Assembly: GCA_947504275.1 (NCBI GenBank)
Contig: CANNHA010000005.1
Span: 1 to 45,812, forward strand
Length of the DNA: 45,812 nt
Direction: 5' to 3'
Origin: Flavobacteriales bacterium
GTDB taxonomy: Bacteria > Bacteroidota > Bacteroidia > Flavobacteriales_D > Sanyastnellaceae
Made by a program: the position numbers and the translations under genes. How positions within the stretch are numbered: the first letter of the stretch is position 1; the number at the start of each line of letters is the position of its first letter. Below are positions 1-7,541 of the stretch, in pieces. The notes under the pieces are model-generated. The model searched no databases and was not told the origin of the DNA. It saw nothing but the letters and a program-made list of their open reading frames with translations.

Positions 1-486
1 AGAGAATTTCAAATAAAAATTGTTGGGACAGAAACGACCCATAAATCAGTGTGTGGGCTTGACCTTAAAATTCATGGATTGATTGAAGAGTGCAATGATG
101 CAGATCTTGTATTTTTTGGAAGTGGACCTGGGACAAGAAACGTTATCAAGGATGACCTTTATTTAAAACGCTTTAACCTAGACCCAACCCGACAAATCAT
201 TTGTTCAATGTGTTCAGGTGCTCTAATAATTGCAGCACTTGGACATCTAACTGGACTTTCCGCAACAACTTATCCGACTGCCTTTGAAGCTTTGAAAAAT
301 TATGGTGTTGACGTTCTTGAAGACAAACATTTGGTAACACATGGTAACGTTGGGACAGCAGCCGGTTGTTTGGCAGCAGTTGACTTGGTTGGTTGGGCAA
401 TTGAAAAACTTTACGACAAAAAAATTAGGGAGGACGTTATTGCATCTGTTTTACCCATTGGACAAGGACAAGTATGCATATACTAG
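1..486 (+). CDS. DJ-1/PfpI family protein, 3' part (5' end outside window)
   Basis: The frame is open from the first base, so the N-terminus lies outside the window; the GTG at 49 is an internal codon rather than a convincing start. The visible ~161 residues form the C-terminal two thirds of a class I glutamine-amidotransferase-like fold. A FGSGPGTRN segment is followed by the nucleophile elbow with Cys in ICSMCSGALI and then a conserved GLSATTYP stretch. DJ-1/PfpI relatives include isonitrile hydratase-like enzymes, glyoxalases and stress proteins; the substrate cannot be told from here. An attC-like repeat follows the stop by about 20 bp, which suggests that this gene is the cargo of a gene cassette. 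The family is fairly certain, the function is not. Confidence 0.8.
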   Translation, partial: REFQIKIVGTETTHKSVCGLDLKIHGLIEECNDADLVFFGSGPGTRNVIKDDLYLKRFNLDPTRQIICSMCSGALIIAALGHLTGLSATTYPTAFEALKNYGVDVLEDKHLVTHGNVGTAAGCLAAVDLVGWAIEKLYDKKIREDVIASVLPIGQGQVCIY

Positions 487-505
487 CAGACAAAAGAAAG
501 GCTAC

Positions 506-640
506 ACATAACAGCACATTGGCAATAGGCGGGGTTTCGTCTCCGTTTGACAGTTTTGTGGTAGCCGAAAGTTCAGTTCTCCGAACAAACTTTTGTGCTG
601 AAAAGCCCGCCCATCGCCAATCTGCAAACCGTTATAGGGC
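506..640 (+). repeat. attC-like imperfect inverted repeat, copy 1
   Basis: The left arm carries AACAGCAC, ATTGGC and GGCGGGG. The right arm carries CCCGCC, GCCAAT, CTGC and CGTTATAGG. The arms are complementary (ATTGGC with GCCAAT, GGCGGG with CCCGCC, AAC with GTT), with extra unpaired bases on the right side. The interior holds two TTTTGTG motifs and GACAGTTTTGTGGT, both shared with copy 2. The asymmetry, the terminal AAC/GTT pair and the position just after a stop codon fit an integron attC site. The GTTATAGG end matches the GTTRRRY consensus only in part, so it is called attC-like. Confidence 0.6.
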
Positions 641-654
641 ATTTTAAGACGACA

Positions 655-1260
655 ATGAAACAGACAATTTACGTATTGACCTTGACGCTTCTGACTTTAA
701 CGAGTGCTTTCGGACAGACGGTAAATGACAGCATCTATAACAGTTGGTGGGCAAACAAGGACAAATCAATTTTTCAGACAGTTGACAAAGGAACATTTTC
801 TGGGACAACCAACGGATACATTCAACTTAAAGATGGGAAAGACACCCTTGTTCTCGACTTTCAAGGCAGCAAGACGACTTTGACTGTTACACACGACCCA
901 AACGAGATGTATGACAAAAGCACAAAGAAATATTCTACACAAACGACAAGTGGCAAGACAGCTTTGACTTATGAAATTTATGCTCTTGCAAATATTTTAA
1001 CTATCAACTTAAACGGTTTGACATATCGCATTGGCATAATTGACGGTGCTTCTGATATGCCAATTCTCGGACTGAATTTTAATTACTGCTCCGAAAAAGG
1101 AACTGAGTTCTTGACTTTATTAGTAACAAAACCTTTAGAACTAACAACGACAAGAGAATTAATGAAGCAGAAAAATATCACCTATCCCGAAGCACAAAAA
1201 TTGGCAAAGACAATTACAATTCTTCCGGGTTCGACACTTATTTTGACAATTAAGAAATGA
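655..1260 (+). CDS. Small secreted protein of unknown function (probable cassette cargo)
   Basis: The ATG at 655 was chosen over an upstream in-frame alternative start at 595. The protein then begins MKQTIYVLTLTLLTLTSAFG, a clear signal peptide with likely cleavage after AFGQ, whereas the longer form would lie inside the attC-like repeat. The product has 201 residues with no recognised catalytic motif. The mature part is rich in Thr, Lys and Asp, with alternating hydrophobic residues suggesting beta structure. The gene sits exactly between two attC-like repeats, as expected for a mobile cassette. Aspartate is written mostly GAC here, while genes after 2200 prefer GAT, which is consistent with a foreign origin. 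No function can be assigned. Confidence 0.7.
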   Translation: MKQTIYVLTLTLLTLTSAFGQTVNDSIYNSWWANKDKSIFQTVDKGTFSGTTNGYIQLKDGKDTLVLDFQGSKTTLTVTHDPNEMYDKSTKKYSTQTTSGKTALTYEIYALANILTINLNGLTYRIGIIDGASDMPILGLNFNYCSEKGTEFLTLLVTKPLELTTTRELMKQKNITYPEAQKLAKTITILPGSTLILTIKK

Positions 1261-1293
1261 CAACACTAACAACAGACGCGAAAAGAAAAACGC

Positions 1294-1428
1294 CCTATAA
1301 CAGCACCTACCCAAAAGGCGGGGTTTCGTGTTCCAAAGACAGTTTTGTGGTTAATCAATCATTAGTTTTTCAAAATAAGTTTTGTGGTAAAAGTCCCGCC
1401 CTTCGGGTAGCTGCGAAACGTTAAAGGC
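1294..1428 (+). repeat. attC-like imperfect inverted repeat, copy 2
   Basis: It has the same architecture, length and orientation as the copy at 506-640. The left arm reads AACAGCAC, CTACCC, GGCGGGG and the right arm CCCGCC, GGGTAG, CTGC, CGTTAAAGG. The six-base arm segment differs completely from copy 1 (CTACCC instead of ATTGGC), yet its partner has changed to match (GGGTAG instead of GCCAAT). Pairing is therefore kept while sequence is not. The interior keeps GTTTCGT, GACAGTTTTGTGGT and a second TTTTGTGGT. The next start codon is only about 10 bp after the repeat. Confidence 0.6.
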
Positions 1429-1437
1429 AATTAAAAT

Positions 1438-2169
1438 ATGACCAGAAAAGCAATCATGATTGGTTCCCCAGGGCCGAAGAATTCTGCTAATTATTTAAAG
1501 GGCGTTGACACAGATTTACATCACTTTGTCAGTTTTCTAAAATCACCCATTGGTGGTTCTTGGGAAGATCCCGAAATAGAGGATTTATCTGATTACACAC
1601 TCGAAAATTTGATTGAAATAATCCAAGAAATAAATACAGACTATTTGCTTGTATATTTTTCCGGCCATGGTTATCAATATTTAAAAGAAACGATTATTGC
1701 ATTAAACGACACCGAAACCATTTCCATTACCAATCTAATTTCGTTCATAAAAGCATCCAAAGCACTCATCATTTTAGACACCTGCAGAAAAGGCATCCAT
1801 GATGAATACGAATCTTTCACAGGTCCCGAATCTTTATCCTTTAAATCAACTTTGAACCAACCCAATACTCAAGAAAAATTCATGAACATCCTCGCTGAAA
1901 GTCATGATGGCATTGCAATAGCTTATGCATGCTCTGTCGGAGAAATCAGTAACGATACAGAATTAGGAGGTGACTATACTTATTCATTGCTCAAAACATC
2001 TCTGGAATGGTATGCGAACCAAAATAATGAAAGCGTATTATCAATAAATGGTGCTAATGATTTGACTCATCAGTATTTGAAATTCAAATCAAATTTCAAT
2101 CAGAATCCACAACTGGTCAGCGTAAAAGGCAAAGAAGAAAGGCTGAATTTCCCATTTGCCATAAAATAG
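1438..2169 (+). CDS. Caspase-family (C14) peptidase, orthocaspase-like
   Basis: The protein is a compact 243-residue single-domain caspase fold. The catalytic dyad is visible: His77 in YFSGHGY after a hydrophobic strand, and Cys116 in ILDTCRKG. The N-terminal strand (RKAIMIGSPGP) and the following YLKGVDTDLHHF helix match the p20 subunit of metacaspases. There is no signal peptide, membrane segment or added sensor domain, so it would act in the cytoplasm. Such enzymes usually cleave after Arg or Lys; partners and substrates are unknown. It starts about 10 bp after the second attC-like repeat, so it may be a third cassette, but no repeat follows it. Alternatively it is a resident gene next to the array. 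The family call is firm. Confidence 0.85.
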   Translation: MTRKAIMIGSPGPKNSANYLKGVDTDLHHFVSFLKSPIGGSWEDPEIEDLSDYTLENLIEIIQEINTDYLLVYFSGHGYQYLKETIIALNDTETISITNLISFIKASKALIILDTCRKGIHDEYESFTGPESLSFKSTLNQPNTQEKFMNILAESHDGIAIAYACSVGEISNDTELGGDYTYSLLKTSLEWYANQNNESVLSINGANDLTHQYLKFKSNFNQNPQLVSVKGKEERLNFPFAIK

Positions 2170-2212
2170 ACATCCATTACCCCATCCCTTCTTTCTTCGT
2201 ACCTTCATCACT

Positions 2213-2674
2213 ATGAAATCAAAACTAACTTTTTCCATTTCCATCCAAGCTCCTGTTGCAATGGTGTATGACAAAATGCTCGGTATCACTGATATCACAA
2301 CCTACGAAAGTTGGGTAGCCTTGTTCAATCCAACCTCTACCTATGAAGGGAAATGGGAAAAAGGTGAGAAAATGTATTTCATAGGAACCGATGAAAATGG
2401 CAACAAAGGAGGAATTGTAGCGATCATCGCTGACATCCAACCCAACGCATTTGTTTCCATCCAACACAAAGGTTTGTTTCAAAATGGTCAAGAAATAATG
2501 GAAGGACCGGATGTTGAAAAATGGGCCAATGGTTTTGAGAATTATTCCTTTCAAGAAGATAATGGAACGACGAGCTTGATTGTCGATCTAGACGTCACAG
2601 AAGACTTTGCTGATTTTATGAATGAGATTTATCCGAAAGCATTGGATAAACTGAAAGAAATTTGTGAGGGGTAA
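2213..2674 (+). CDS. SRPBCC-superfamily protein
   Basis: The protein has 153 residues and starts KLTFSISIQAPVAMVYDKML, the usual first strand and helix of the START/polyketide-cyclase-like (SRPBCC) fold. YESWVALFNP, a GKWEKGEKMYF segment and a C-terminal helix (DFADFMNEIYPKALDKLKEI) follow. SRPBCC proteins bind hydrophobic ligands in a deep cavity, and this size resembles the AHSA1-like group. No catalytic residue can be named. Its end overlaps the GTG of the next gene by 11 bp, suggesting coupled translation. A TACCTTCA element lies at 2200-2207, close to the Bacteroidota minus-7 consensus TAnnTTTG, but this is weak. Confidence 0.7.
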   Translation: MKSKLTFSISIQAPVAMVYDKMLGITDITTYESWVALFNPTSTYEGKWEKGEKMYFIGTDENGNKGGIVAIIADIQPNAFVSIQHKGLFQNGQEIMEGPDVEKWANGFENYSFQEDNGTTSLIVDLDVTEDFADFMNEIYPKALDKLKEICEG

Positions 2675-3629
2675 AATATTAGATTCAAATCACAATCATT
2701 GTCAATTGCAAAAACTAACTCAGCCTATAGAATCCATTCAAGAAAGAGATGTTGATCTTATTCTTCTGGAAGAATTGAACGTCAATCCAGATTTTGCGCA
2801 TTGGATCATCTTAAAATTGAATCTTCCAACAGCAACCACTGTCAATGGCGCTTGGCGAAGCATTTCTGAATTTGGGCTAGGGGAAACAGATATTTTGTTT
2901 TCATATCAATCTTCTGAAGATCGAATATTTATTCTTATCGAGAACAAATTGGATGCATCCTTTCAAGACGCTCAAGGTTCAAGATACGAGCAGAGAGCTC
3001 AACAATACAAAGAAAATGGACTATGTCATCAAGCTTATTCTTTATTGATTGCTCCTGAATCCTATTGCAACAATCAGAAAGATTTCGCAACATTTTTGAC
3101 CTATGAAAGCATCATCGATTTCTTTAATGAACAACAAACAAAAAGAAGCTTTTTCAAAGCTGACCTGCTTAACATAGCTTGTGAAAAATTAAGAAGGGGA
3201 TATCAACCCATTAATGATAGCACTGTCCAAAATTTTTGGTTGTCCTATTGGAAATATGTACAAAAAAATCATCCCTCTCTTGAAATGAAACGACCTACTA
3301 TTGTTCCCTTCAACAGCGATTGGCCCATGATACTCAGCAAAGATTTAAGTAACGTTGTTTTTTATCACAAACTGAGCAACGGCTATACAGATGCTGGGTT
3401 TCAATATGAAATACCTGATGTAGAAAAACTATCAACGATACTGCCAAAAGAAATGGTCATCGAGAGACATAAAAAATCGTTTTCAATCCGAATGGTCACT
3501 CCACCCATTGACAGAACTCAACCATTTGGTTTGCAAATTGATCGGATTTCCATTGCTTTAGAAAACATTGAAAACATGCGAAATTGGATTGATTATCATT
3601 GGTCCATCATTTTTTCGAGAGATCATTAA
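2664..3629 (+). CDS. PD-(D/E)XK nuclease superfamily protein
   Basis: The protein has about 321 residues. The motif set of the restriction-endonuclease-like fold is readable: Glu74 and Asp76 in GETDILF, the E-x-K pair Glu93/Lys95 in LIENKLD, then Arg108-Tyr-Glu-Gln and Gln114-Tyr, the helix common in PDDEXK_4-like families. The C-terminal half is unassigned and Trp/Ile rich. No ATG precedes the domain: the choices are GTG 2664, overlapping the upstream stop, or TTG 2706, which trims 14 residues. Both keep all the motifs. Proteins of this type occur near defence and DNA-processing genes, but no such partner is seen here, so a nuclease role is inferred from motifs only. Confidence 0.75.
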   Translation: MRGKILDSNHNHCQLQKLTQPIESIQERDVDLILLEELNVNPDFAHWIILKLNLPTATTVNGAWRSISEFGLGETDILFSYQSSEDRIFILIENKLDASFQDAQGSRYEQRAQQYKENGLCHQAYSLLIAPESYCNNQKDFATFLTYESIIDFFNEQQTKRSFFKADLLNIACEKLRRGYQPINDSTVQNFWLSYWKYVQKNHPSLEMKRPTIVPFNSDWPMILSKDLSNVVFYHKLSNGYTDAGFQYEIPDVEKLSTILPKEMVIERHKKSFSIRMVTPPIDRTQPFGLQIDRISIALENIENMRNWIDYHWSIIFSRDH

Positions 3630-3660
3630 TGGATAAAACAACATTGAACAGAGTCATTTA

Positions 3661-4509
3661 ATGAAAAACCGATCATTCTTCACCTGCATTTTACTCATCA
3701 TCTTATTAATTTCTGCGTGCCGACCCCCTGCTCAATGGCGAAAAAACAAATCCAAATTTTTCAAAAGCACAGAAACAAAAAATCAAGTTTCCAAGCAGCA
3801 TTTGAAATTGCATGAGGGAACATTCATTGCGCAAGTCAATCAAATATTGAATCATCCTTTGTTGGTGAAATTCAATACCAACCAAACTTTGCAAATTGGC
3901 TACTCGCCTGTTGCCCAGCCTTCCCTACTTTCATTGAGAAATGAGACCTATTTGCAATACCTTCAAAATGAAATTTCCTATTACTATTATTTTGACTTAA
4001 AAAACAATGTTCTGATATTAGAACGATTTGAATACCGGGATGCGCCCTGGTGGAATTTCTTTGTCAATCCCAGTGCTTATCTCACTGAGGTTTTTGAAAT
4101 TCATGGCGATACGCTGATAAATATGACGCTCGGGAGATATACCCGATTCGCAGATCGCTATGTTCTCAATCCAACACTTCAGCTCAATTACCCTCAAGTT
4201 ATTAATCCCTTTATCCCAAAAAGAGCTGAACCATCCCCAAAAATGGATAGTCTTGATGTTGTTCAAATGGCCAAAAGACACCGAGCGTACTGGACGGACA
4301 ATTGGGTATCGCCGCCTCAAATTACATTTGATGAGGAGTCCCAAAACTGGACCGTGCATTCTACCAAAACCAAGCAAACCCAGCGAGGAGAGTGCAAATA
4401 CACCAATGGATGTACTGTTGTCCAAACGGTCACGCTAGTGATTGACGATCAAAATAAAAAAGTTGTCTCTAAAACCAAAGAAAAAAGTTTGTTTCCCAAT
4501 TATGAATAA
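3661..4509 (+). CDS. Lipoprotein of unknown function
   Basis: A short basic start and hydrophobic core end in the lipobox LISAC, with the lipidated cysteine at residue 20, so the product should be a membrane-anchored lipoprotein. The 282-residue protein has no domain I recognise. The middle is rich in aromatic residues (YLQYLQNEISYYYYFDLKNN), and two cysteines near the C-terminus (ECKYTNGCTVV) could form a disulfide. It follows the nuclease-like gene by about 30 bp and may share its transcript. Confidence 0.65.
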   Translation: MKNRSFFTCILLIILLISACRPPAQWRKNKSKFFKSTETKNQVSKQHLKLHEGTFIAQVNQILNHPLLVKFNTNQTLQIGYSPVAQPSLLSLRNETYLQYLQNEISYYYYFDLKNNVLILERFEYRDAPWWNFFVNPSAYLTEVFEIHGDTLINMTLGRYTRFADRYVLNPTLQLNYPQVINPFIPKRAEPSPKMDSLDVVQMAKRHRAYWTDNWVSPPQITFDEESQNWTVHSTKTKQTQRGECKYTNGCTVVQTVTLVIDDQNKKVVSKTKEKSLFPNYE

Positions 4510-4525
4510 CCCCTTTTAGCGTACA

Positions 4526-4825
4526 ATGAAATTCACCATTCCCTTTGATTTTGAAGCTACCCTTTGGAAAGCAGATGGGAATAGCGGTTGGCATTTTGTG
4601 TCTTTACCCATATCCCTTTCACAAGAGATTCGCCATCTATTTCAAAAAGAGGAAGAAGGTTGGGGAAGATTGCCTGTGATGGCATTGATAGGAGATACTT
4701 CCTGGGATACCGCGATTTGGTTTGACACAAAAAACAACGCTTACTTACTGCCCATCAAAAGTGAGATCCGTAAAAAAGAGAATATCTCCGTTGGGACAAT
4801 CGAAAAAATCACTATCAACATATAG
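4526..4825 (+). CDS. DUF1905 domain protein
   Basis: The 99-residue protein fits the DUF1905 pattern over its whole length. It has an opening beta strand with FDFEATLWK, then GWHFVSLP, GWGRLPVMALIGDTSWDTAI, WFDTKNNAYLLPIKSEIRKK and a closing EKITINI strand. The family is a small beta barrel often found alone or fused to YdeI-like domains, and its biochemical role is not established. The downstream neighbour is a DUF1801 protein, and these two families are often found close together. It starts 16 bp after the lipoprotein gene. Confidence 0.8.
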   Translation: MKFTIPFDFEATLWKADGNSGWHFVSLPISLSQEIRHLFQKEEEGWGRLPVMALIGDTSWDTAIWFDTKNNAYLLPIKSEIRKKENISVGTIEKITINI

Positions 4826-4864
4826 CACATGCATTGCTCAACTTAAATACAAAATATACCAAAT

Positions 4865-5215
4865 ATGTCAACCGCAAAACACAAAACAATTCAAGACTAT
4901 TGGGATTCTTTTGACGGTGTGGTACTTGATAAAATGAAAGAACTGCATCAGTGTATACTACAAACCATTCCTAACGCCGAGCCTTGTATTTCATATAACA
5001 TGCCTGCCTTCAGACTTGGAAAAATCATCGCTTACTATGCGGGGTATAAAAACCATATTGGTTTTTATCCAATGCCAGCCTGCATCCAACACTTTGCTCA
5101 TGAATTGAAGCCCTATAAAACTTCCAAAGGCGCCGTTCAATTCGCGCTGGATGAGCCATTGCCTCTTGATTTGATTGTAAAAATGATTCATTACAATACG
5201 CTCAATATTCAATGA
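4865..5215 (+). CDS. DUF1801 (YdhG-like) protein
   Basis: The 116-residue protein carries the DUF1801 signature: CISYNMPAFRLGK, then YYAGYKNHIGFYPMP, a helix with HFAHELKPYKTSKGAVQF, and LDEPLPLDLIVKMI. The fold is a small alpha/beta domain of unknown biochemical function that is common as a single soluble protein in Bacteroidota. It follows the DUF1905 gene by about 40 bp and closes this plus-strand group. A hairpin with a T-run starts about 20 bp after its stop. Confidence 0.85.
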   Translation: MSTAKHKTIQDYWDSFDGVVLDKMKELHQCILQTIPNAEPCISYNMPAFRLGKIIAYYAGYKNHIGFYPMPACIQHFAHELKPYKTSKGAVQFALDEPLPLDLIVKMIHYNTLNIQ

Positions 5216-5236
5216 TTCCTCCTTGTTCTAAATAAC

Positions 5237-5266
5237 AAAAAAGGACTGATAGCACAGCCCTTTTTC
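5237..5266 (+). terminator. Terminator for the plus-strand group ending with DUF1801
   Basis: The stem pairs AAAAAGG-A-CTG with CAG-C-CCTTTTT around a 6-nt loop, with one A/C mismatch and a run of five T at its end. It lies about 20 bp after the stop at 5215 and suits rho-independent termination of plus-strand transcription. Confidence 0.6.
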
Positions 5267-5290
5267 AACTCAAAGCATCCCTTTAGTCCA

Positions 5291-5325
5291 AAATAAAAGA
5301 GCCCCCAATCATGGGGGCTCTTATC
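5291..5325 (-). terminator. Terminator of the dcw cluster (after ftsA)
   Basis: A perfect GAGCCCCC / GGGGGCTC stem (5299-5306 with 5313-5320) has a 6-nt loop. Read on the minus strand it is followed by TTTTATTTT. It lies about 40 bp after the ftsA stop, so the division-cluster transcript should end here rather than continue into ftsZ. Plus-strand use is possible but its T-tract is weaker. Confidence 0.8.
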
Positions 5326-5362
5326 ATCTAATTAACCTATATACTTAACTTAACCTAAAGTC

Positions 5363-6733
5363 TTATTCAATGTTATCCTTAAACTGATTCTCTAATTTCT
5401 GTCTCAACCAATCCAATGACACCATGATACTTCCCTTCTTCTTAGCCTTAACACTACTATTAGTTTCTTCAAGCTCAACCTTGGTTTCTGTTTGAACATC
5501 ATTCATTTCCACTTTGATTTCCTCAACCACTTCTTCAATCAGAGGCGCTGAAACCGTTTCTTGAAACAAGTTGCGTTGCACTTCATTGTTCTCGTAGGTC
5601 ATCAGCAATCCAACACCGGTAGACAATATTGGTGTCAATTTAGTAGCATCATCCTTAGAAGAAGATACGTGGAAATGCGGATATCCTACGCGGCAATGCA
5701 TACCTGTATGGTATTCCACCAACTGCTTCATGTGTCGCAATTGCGCACCACCACCCGTCATCACTATTCCACCAATCAACTGCTTGGAAAATCCAGATGA
5801 AACGATTTCACCATGCACGTAATCCAAAATCTCTTCCATACGTGCTTGAATAATCTGCGTCAAACGCAATGTAGATATCTCTCTTCTTGGGTGTCCAGCC
5901 AACCCGGGAATAGCAATAACTGCATTCTGGTTCACCGCTTCCTCCAAAGCAAACCCATGATTCACCTTTAATACTTCCGCATACTTTGGTAATATATAAC
6001 AACCATTTCTGATGTCTTCCGTGATGATGTTTCCACCAAAAGGAATTACTGCAGTATGTCTAATTATTCCGTCATGGAAAATCGCGATGTCCGTTGTACC
6101 ACCACCAATATCAACCAATGCAACTCCAGCTTCCATCTCCTCATCGGTCAATACAGCAGCTGAACTCGCCAATGGCTCCAACGTCAATTTGGCAACTTCC
6201 AAACCAGCCTTTCTAACACAACGGTAAATGTTGTTGATCTGAGAAATCTGTCCTGTGATCACATGGAAATTGGCCTTCATTCTGATGCCAGCCATTCCAA
6301 TTGGATCCTTGATTCCCGACTCTTGATCAACTGTAAAATCCTGAGGCAAAGCATGAATAATGTCTTCACCGGGTGCCACTGGGATGCGGCGAATGTCCTG
6401 TGACATGATATCAATATCTACCTGTGATATCTCCTCATCCATACTGCTTCTTGTGCGCGTAGCTTGATGCTGGGTACTGCGTATGTGCTGCCCAGCGATA
6501 CCTACGTTCACAATTTTAATATCGACGTTGCTTTTCTCAGAAGCCTGACTCACGGCCTTTTTAATGGACTCTACTGTGCGGTCTATATTGACAACTACGC
6601 CACGTTGTACACCAACACTTTCTGATTTGCCGATGCCCAAAATTTCTACTTTTCCATGCTCATCGTAACGTCCTACGATACATGCAATCTTGGTGGTTCC
6701 AATGTCCAGTCCTACGATAATTTCGTTTTTCAT
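5363..6733 (-). CDS. ftsA: Cell division protein FtsA
   Basis: FtsA is the actin-like protein that tethers FtsZ filaments to the membrane and recruits later divisome proteins. The 456 residues show the actin ATPase motifs: GLDIGTTKIACIVG (8-21, phosphate 1), DIGGGTTD (208-215, phosphate 2) and TGGGA (326-330, adenosine). The FtsA-specific 1C domain lies between, at about residues 85-165. After a charged linker rich in Glu and Val, the protein ends in an amphipathic helix (SIMVSLDWLRQKLENQF), the expected membrane-targeting sequence. It overlaps ftsQ by 4 bp. Its usual downstream partner ftsZ is absent, and a strong terminator follows instead. Confidence 0.97.
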   Translation of the reverse strand: MKNEIIVGLDIGTTKIACIVGRYDEHGKVEILGIGKSESVGVQRGVVVNIDRTVESIKKAVSQASEKSNVDIKIVNVGIAGQHIRSTQHQATRTRSSMDEEISQVDIDIMSQDIRRIPVAPGEDIIHALPQDFTVDQESGIKDPIGMAGIRMKANFHVITGQISQINNIYRCVRKAGLEVAKLTLEPLASSAAVLTDEEMEAGVALVDIGGGTTDIAIFHDGIIRHTAVIPFGGNIITEDIRNGCYILPKYAEVLKVNHGFALEEAVNQNAVIAIPGLAGHPRREISTLRLTQIIQARMEEILDYVHGEIVSSGFSKQLIGGIVMTGGGAQLRHMKQLVEYHTGMHCRVGYPHFHVSSSKDDATKLTPILSTGVGLLMTYENNEVQRNLFQETVSAPLIEEVVEEIKVEMNDVQTETKVELEETNSSVKAKKKGSIMVSLDWLRQKLENQFKDNIE

Positions 6734-7539
6734 GGTGCGATATAATTTCTTTTAATTCCTACAATTTGATTGATAAAACGTGCGTCCAAAACTTCATATT
6801 GATCTAAATCTATTTTGGGCAACGTTTTGCTATAAAACACAAAAAGGTTCTTCATCTTGATGTCAAAATTTTGACTATCCCCTATCCATATCTCTTGATT
6901 TCCCATCCGTGGAATAATGCGCCAACCTACTGGACCTTTCCAATAAACCTGGTCTATTTGCGCATTCCACAATGGGTGAGACTGAATCGATTTGGCCATC
7001 CAGTAGATACTTTGATGAAAAGCATTGGCTTGATCATCCTTAAAAATATTTTCAGATAAAAGCGGGGCTCTGAAGTCACCCAAAAAAATAGGGACGTCAG
7101 CCAAAGCGCCTTTCTTTAAAGGCAATAAAGCACCTTCCTCGTCCAAATAAAACTGTGACCCTGACTGATCCATGATCAATGCAACAGGCTTGCGTAATGA
7201 AACGTCAATTTTGCAACGACCATCCAACGTCTGATAAACTTGAGCTTTTCTAACGTATGGATTGGTTAACAATGATCTTCTCATGGCTGCCAAATCCATT
7301 TGACCTCCAACCTTACCCATTAATCCACCATTGGACTCCTCACAGATTTGCTGAATCTCCAAAGCATCTAAAAATGCAAATCCTGAATCAGCCTCCTGAA
7401 TATTCACAGATACCTGCCAGCATTTCAATTGACCTTGGTGTGCATTGGAAAAAGCCATTAGGGTAATAACAGTCGAACACAATAGCAGATAAAGCAGGAC
7501 TATCCCCACTTTCTTCCATGCTATTTTCTTCTGTACCAT
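6730..7539 (-). CDS. ftsQ: Cell division protein FtsQ/DivIB family
   Basis: The bitopic divisome protein has 269 residues. A short cytoplasmic start (MVQKKIAWKK) is followed by one membrane segment (about 11-30, VGIVLLYLLLCSTVITLMAF) and a periplasmic domain. The POTRA-like part includes NPYVRKAQVYQTLDGRCKIDV and the typical RKPVALI. The C-terminal beta domain ends with YEVLDARFINQIVGIKR. FtsQ links early divisome proteins to the FtsL/FtsI machinery. Sequence conservation is low in this family, so the call also rests on its place between murC (2-bp gap) and ftsA (4-bp overlap). Confidence 0.92.
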   Translation of the reverse strand: MVQKKIAWKKVGIVLLYLLLCSTVITLMAFSNAHQGQLKCWQVSVNIQEADSGFAFLDALEIQQICEESNGGLMGKVGGQMDLAAMRRSLLTNPYVRKAQVYQTLDGRCKIDVSLRKPVALIMDQSGSQFYLDEEGALLPLKKGALADVPIFLGDFRAPLLSENIFKDDQANAFHQSIYWMAKSIQSHPLWNAQIDQVYWKGPVGWRIIPRMGNQEIWIGDSQNFDIKMKNLFVFYSKTLPKIDLDQYEVLDARFINQIVGIKRNYIAP

Positions 7540-7541
7540 TT

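Noticed and set aside
595-654. Longer N-terminus for the small secreted protein
   Set aside because: It would put coding sequence inside the attC-like repeat and bury the signal peptide behind 20 residues.
4018-4438. Open frames on both strands inside the lipoprotein gene at 3661
   Set aside because: The lipoprotein frame has a clear lipobox and good context; the others have no plausible start or motif.
5237-5325. Pair of hairpins as a riboswitch or attenuator
   Set aside because: Each is a simple stem with a T-run placed after a stop codon on converging strands, so terminators explain them.
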